Below are positions 60,472 to 64,000 of a DNA stretch of 64,000 nt, piece by piece. Each line of letters opens with the position of its first letter. Within the stretch, counting starts at the first letter, position 1. The position numbers were made by a program, and so were the translations under genes. This stretch comes from Cordia subcordata. Taxonomy: Eukaryota > Streptophyta > Magnoliopsida > Boraginales > Cordiaceae. The DNA lies in contig JAPTOF010000010.1 of NCBI GenBank assembly GCA_028554755.1, forward strand, positions 10,266,001 to 10,330,000. Direction: 5' to 3'. The notes below the pieces were generated by a model. That model was not told where the DNA came from, did no database searches, and saw nothing but the letters and a program-made list of their open reading frames with translations.

Positions 60472-60698
60472 GGGCCTGTTTGGATTAGCTTTTTTAAGGA
60501 AAAAATATTTTTTTTTCCTGAAAAAGTTATATTAAATTTATAATAATTATTTGATTTGGCTTTAAAAAAACTGAAACTTTGAAAAAAGCTCAAATATAGT
60601 TTTTTTTTAAAAGTCAGAATTTTCAGCTTCTAAAAAAAAATTATTTTTTAAAAATTATTAAAAAAGTACTTTTAAAAAAAGTCAATCCAAACGAACCC
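60472..60698. mobile_element. Tourist/Harbinger-like MITE upstream of the F-box gene
   Basis: Ends GGGCCTGTTTGGATT and AATCCAAACGAACCC are inverted repeats flanked by TAA on both sides (60469-60471, 60699-60701). It is the best-preserved member of the family also seen at 33186-33419 and 48828-49009. It ends about 340 bp before the F-box ATG. Confidence 0.9.
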
Positions 60699-61035
60699 TA
60701 AGTGCACTACAAAAAAGTGATTTATTGAACGTTGGAAACCAGCAATGCTCAGTAAGCACCAAGCAATTTTCATCCAGAAAAGAAAAAGTAAGCACCAAGC
60801 AATTACGGAAACCCTTTGCACGAAACAATTCTATTCCGAGTAGATTTTGTTTATCTTCCTTGGTCACCAAGAAAGTAACTTCGTCTATCTTAAGGTTGTA
60901 ACTGAATACTATTTATTACATCTCAGTTTCCTGAAAAGCTTTCAAACTCTGCCTATATCTACCCAGACACCAGACAAACAAACAAACAATCAAATTAATT
61001 TTCAACTTTCGTTAGTGAGAGAGCTCGTCCTAAGC

Positions 61036-62307
61036 ATGGCCGCCAACAACAACAGCAACAAAAGAAAGCTCAAACAGAAGAGCTTTTGCATGAAAAAGAG
61101 AAAATCCAGTACTTCTCCAGATTGGTCATCGTTGCATGGTGATCTTCTAGAAACAATCTTGAAGCACATGCCCTTTGTTGACAAGCTAAGGCTTATAGGT
61201 TCATGCAGTTCTTGGCACTCAGTAGCAAAATCCCATATCGAGTCTTTCTTGATGGAGTTTAAGAATAATTCGTCACCGATGATGTTGATGCCTACAGACC
61301 CCGAAGAGAGCAGTAAAGAGAATCGCAATTGTTTGTTTGATATTGTGAACAAGGTGAAGAAGCCACTTATCAACATGCCTATCAATTCTCATTGTATTGG
61401 ATCTTCACGAGGATGGTTGATACTTCTTCAAGACAAAGTTAATCTACTAGTCTACAATCCACTCTTGGATGTCAAAGTTTGCCTTCCATCTATTGTTTCT
61501 CTTCCAAGCTTTGATTACAACCCCATCAATTTATCGGAACATTGGATTGGTAAGGCTATTCTTTGGGGTGATCCGATACTTGGTGTTCACAACTGTGGCG
61601 TTGCGCTTATTTATGGATGGAATTCAAAGCTTGCTTTTGCCAGGAATGGAGATAGCAGATGGACTCAGTTCGAGAAATCGGACCATGACTGCTGCGATAT
61701 CATACTTTGCCAAGATTTCATATGTGCATTATCATCAACGTCATGTGTCGAAGTTTGGAATATCAATTGCTCCTATCCAGCGAAAGTTATGGAATTTAAG
61801 CCATCTTTTCCAGGAAACATACCCGAATTCAAGGAGCCTACAAGGGACTTATACACTACGCGGAGTTACATAGCTGAGTCAAGAGGTGATCTTCTACTTG
61901 TGGTTAGGTGCATTGGTGAATATGTCAATCCATATGGTGAACCTGTCCATGAATCAGACTTATTCGAAGAGGAGAATATGAATTTTTGCTGTCCATACAT
62001 GACAACAAATTTTTATGTTTACAAGCTGGATTTCGACAAGTGCGCATGGATAGAGTTGCAGAATTTGTGTGATGAGATGTTATTTTTGGGTGGTAATCAG
62101 TCCATGTCTTTGTCAGCTAAGGATTATGCAGGGTGTGAAGAGAACGCAATTTATTTTAGTGATGATTATTGGCTTCGGATGGACGAAGATTACATGTATG
62201 GAGGTCATGACATGGGTATTTTTGACTTGGAGAGCAGAAGTGTTAAGGAGATTTACGAATGCGACTGGAATAAGATGACACCAGCTTTTTGGATCCTTCC
62301 TAGTTAA
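61036..62307 (+). CDS. F-box protein with DUF295 domain
   Basis: A single exon encodes 423 residues. The ATG at 61036 is the first in the frame; the open frame continues upstream only through non-ATG codons, so that part is taken as 5' untranslated. A basic N-terminus (KRKLKQKSFCMKKRK) precedes an F-box at about residues 28-70 (DWSSLHGDLLETILKHMP, then LRLIGSCSSWHSVAKSH). The C-terminal half fits DUF295: GDLLLVVRCIGE, FYVYKLDFDKCAWIELQNL, LGGNQSMSLSA, NAIYFSDDYW and a final GIFDLESRSVKEIY. F-box proteins bind SKP1 in SCF ubiquitin ligases and choose the substrate, here unknown. DUF295 F-box genes form large, fast-evolving families. No frameshift or internal stop is seen. Confidence 0.9.
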   Translation: MAANNNSNKRKLKQKSFCMKKRKSSTSPDWSSLHGDLLETILKHMPFVDKLRLIGSCSSWHSVAKSHIESFLMEFKNNSSPMMLMPTDPEESSKENRNCLFDIVNKVKKPLINMPINSHCIGSSRGWLILLQDKVNLLVYNPLLDVKVCLPSIVSLPSFDYNPINLSEHWIGKAILWGDPILGVHNCGVALIYGWNSKLAFARNGDSRWTQFEKSDHDCCDIILCQDFICALSSTSCVEVWNINCSYPAKVMEFKPSFPGNIPEFKEPTRDLYTTRSYIAESRGDLLLVVRCIGEYVNPYGEPVHESDLFEEENMNFCCPYMTTNFYVYKLDFDKCAWIELQNLCDEMLFLGGNQSMSLSAKDYAGCEENAIYFSDDYWLRMDEDYMYGGHDMGIFDLESRSVKEIYECDWNKMTPAFWILPS

Positions 62308-64000
62308 TCCATGGTCAAGATGTGCAAAGTATCTGACGCTTAATATTCACATGATATTTCATGAAGTTAATTGTAGTACCACTCAATATTTCTATGGCTT
62401 TATGGTTAGTCACATTAGTGAGTTTTTGAATCACAATATAAGAAACTACATACCAAAAGACATGCTTTAGATTAACCTCATATTTTTACTTCTGGAAAAT
62501 ACAAATCACAGATGGCATTTTCATTCTAATTTCTTCTCTTGTACCAAGGAAGATGCTGCCTCTTTCTTACAACAGGACCTTGATGCAATCTATCATAGTA
62601 TTTGTCTAACAGCATAGAGACACTTGCATTGGTTGACGCCCCTAGTCTGCCCATGATTGCCCGGGCCAACTTCGTAAGGTCCCGCAGAATTGCCATGAGA
62701 ACTTTGTGTCCTGATGCATGCACCAATTGCACCTGTGGTAGCAATGACGCCTGTAACATTTTGTTTCCAATTCTTAGTGACTGTTGCACCACGCGTTGTA
62801 GCAAGCTTAATTAAAATATATTGCACGTCAGACACAAAAGACACAATAATGGATTAAAGTGAGGATAATCAGCTTGTTCTATGACTAAAATGCAAGGCAT
62901 GATGTTCTAAGTAAGATCTCCTTCAAGATCAGAAAAGACATGTATGTTGTCTGCACCTCACGCTAACATTTGAATCCAATACCAAGAAGAAAAGAATTTA
63001 CCATAGAAAACAGAAGATCATATAGGCACTACATGTCCAAGTTCAGCCACCACCATCCTCCAGTGTAAAATCAATCATGGAATGAATACGCCACGTGTAC
63101 GTTATGCTAAATGCAAGTAAACAAGTGACCGGACGAAACAATCTTTAATAGGTCAGGTTGTCTAATCAGCATCTTGATTGTCTATGCATATCAAAAGAAC
63201 CCATTCTTTTGGTCCCTCAGGGAGGCTGTCTAAAAGTTTGATTATTTGGGTGATCTTTAGTACACCAATAAGAGAAAAATGACCAACGACTAATGATTAC
63301 TAATAGATGTTACACTAGTAAAACCGGCCTATTTTACAAGCAAATATACAAACAAAATTGCAAAGCAATGCTCCCTGTCAACAGAATACGGCAATACCCA
63401 TCATTATTGATTGTTACATGCTTCAATTGTTTAATTTGTATCTTAGCTTTGGGTTAGTTATACCAGGAAAATATCTATTTTGAGAGAGAAACTTGAGTGA
63501 CAAGATTTCTAACCTGGAACAGAAATGAGATCTAGAAACTCTCGAGGAACGGGTTGCAAGTGTTTCCGAGTCTGAAACAGCGCCGTTTCATGGATGGCAA
63601 GGGTTTCCGGAGTATGAAACAGGACCATTTCTTGCATGTCCAATGCCCTTGATAATCTATAAACCATGGAGTCATTAATACTTTTTCCGAAGAAGCAACA
63701 AAAGGCAAGCTTGTACAGTTAGGCATTCCAAACGAGGGCAATAATGTCCCTGGGATGCGGATAAATAAACTATAAATGAAAGCATAAGAGTGTTGAGTGC
63801 AAGAGAGAGACTACTAATGTTTATCTTATAGGACATCATAAAGCTTTCTTTTTTTCCCCTCTTTTCTTGAACTAAAGAAGTCCCCTCTCCCGTAGTTCCA
63901 TGAAACAACACGCTTTTCCCTATTATAGAATTATAGTTGCCCAAGGAGAAGTGAAGCAGGCTTGTAATTGGGCAAACAAAGGAAGACAATGAGTCAGACC
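62308..64000. other. right-end stretch with unassigned minus-strand frames
   Basis: Beyond the F-box 3' region, the minus-strand frame at 62526-62804 encodes 92 residues with a helical central part (HKVLMAILRDLTKLARAIM) and a basic end (VVRKRQHLPWYKRRN). A CAG acceptor-like site lies near 62740. It might be a terminal exon of a gene extending to the right, or a transposon fragment; I do not recognise it. At 63540-63640 two related GTTTC...CGGAAAC segments occur on the minus strand. The rest shows nothing clear. Confidence 0.3.

Noticed and set aside
60847..61035. N-terminal extension of the F-box protein
   Set aside because: The upstream part of the frame has no ATG (it opens at TTG); the first ATG is at 61036, right before the basic N-terminus and F-box.
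1..64000. tRNA or rRNA genes
   Set aside because: No cloverleaf with both internal boxes was found; the GGTTC-like segments seen (about 23460, 26380, 27950, 33830) fit SINE or primer-site remnants better.

Overview
This is a window of nuclear DNA from a flowering plant, most likely a eudicot. The evidence is the AT-rich intergenic sequence, genes with GT-AG introns, a plant-type LRR receptor kinase, a plant F-box/DUF295 gene, plant retrotransposons primed by initiator tRNA-Met, and pieces of plant mitochondrial DNA. The species cannot be named from the sequence alone.

Only three protein genes look intact. (1) At 29.9-33.1 kb, plus strand, is a two-exon LRR receptor-like kinase of 1008 residues. 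Its kinase domain lacks the catalytic aspartate (HRD is replaced by H-Y-N), so it is probably a pseudokinase of the At3g28040 type. (2) At 38.95-44.23 kb, minus strand, is a twelve-exon gene for translation initiation factor eIF3 subunit h (338 residues). It has a telo-box and site II motifs just upstream of the ATG. (3) At 61.0-62.3 kb, plus strand, is an intronless F-box/DUF295 gene (423 residues). Nothing suggests that the three act in one pathway.

The rest is mostly transposon-derived. From about 14.2 to 21.9 kb there is a three-level nest: a broken LINE (plus strand) holds a decayed Copia LTR retrotransposon (minus strand, 15216-20742), which holds a TRIM element (17821-18419). Two later tandem duplications lie inside the TRIM, one of them copying the Copia/TRIM junction. 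Between 44.4 and 58.1 kb lie two related hAT elements, two related Helitrons, a long-inverted-repeat (Mutator- or foldback-like) element, Tourist-like MITEs and a candidate solo LTR. A further inverted-repeat element with a possible captured fragment lies at 12.06-13.34 kb.

A non-coding repeat family that I do not recognise occurs three times (about 3.6-5.1, 10.3-11.9 and, inverted, 50.6-53.0 kb). Each copy carries a degenerate internal array built on a short GGGATGGTC-like motif. Two mitochondrial insertions are present: an rps14-containing segment near 36 kb and a 138-bp atp1 fragment at 48.6 kb. I saw no convincing tRNA, rRNA or CRISPR feature, and no new enzymatic system. The most unusual material is the nested transposon history, the three-copy repeat family, and the placement of transposons beside the promoters of the eIF3h and F-box genes.
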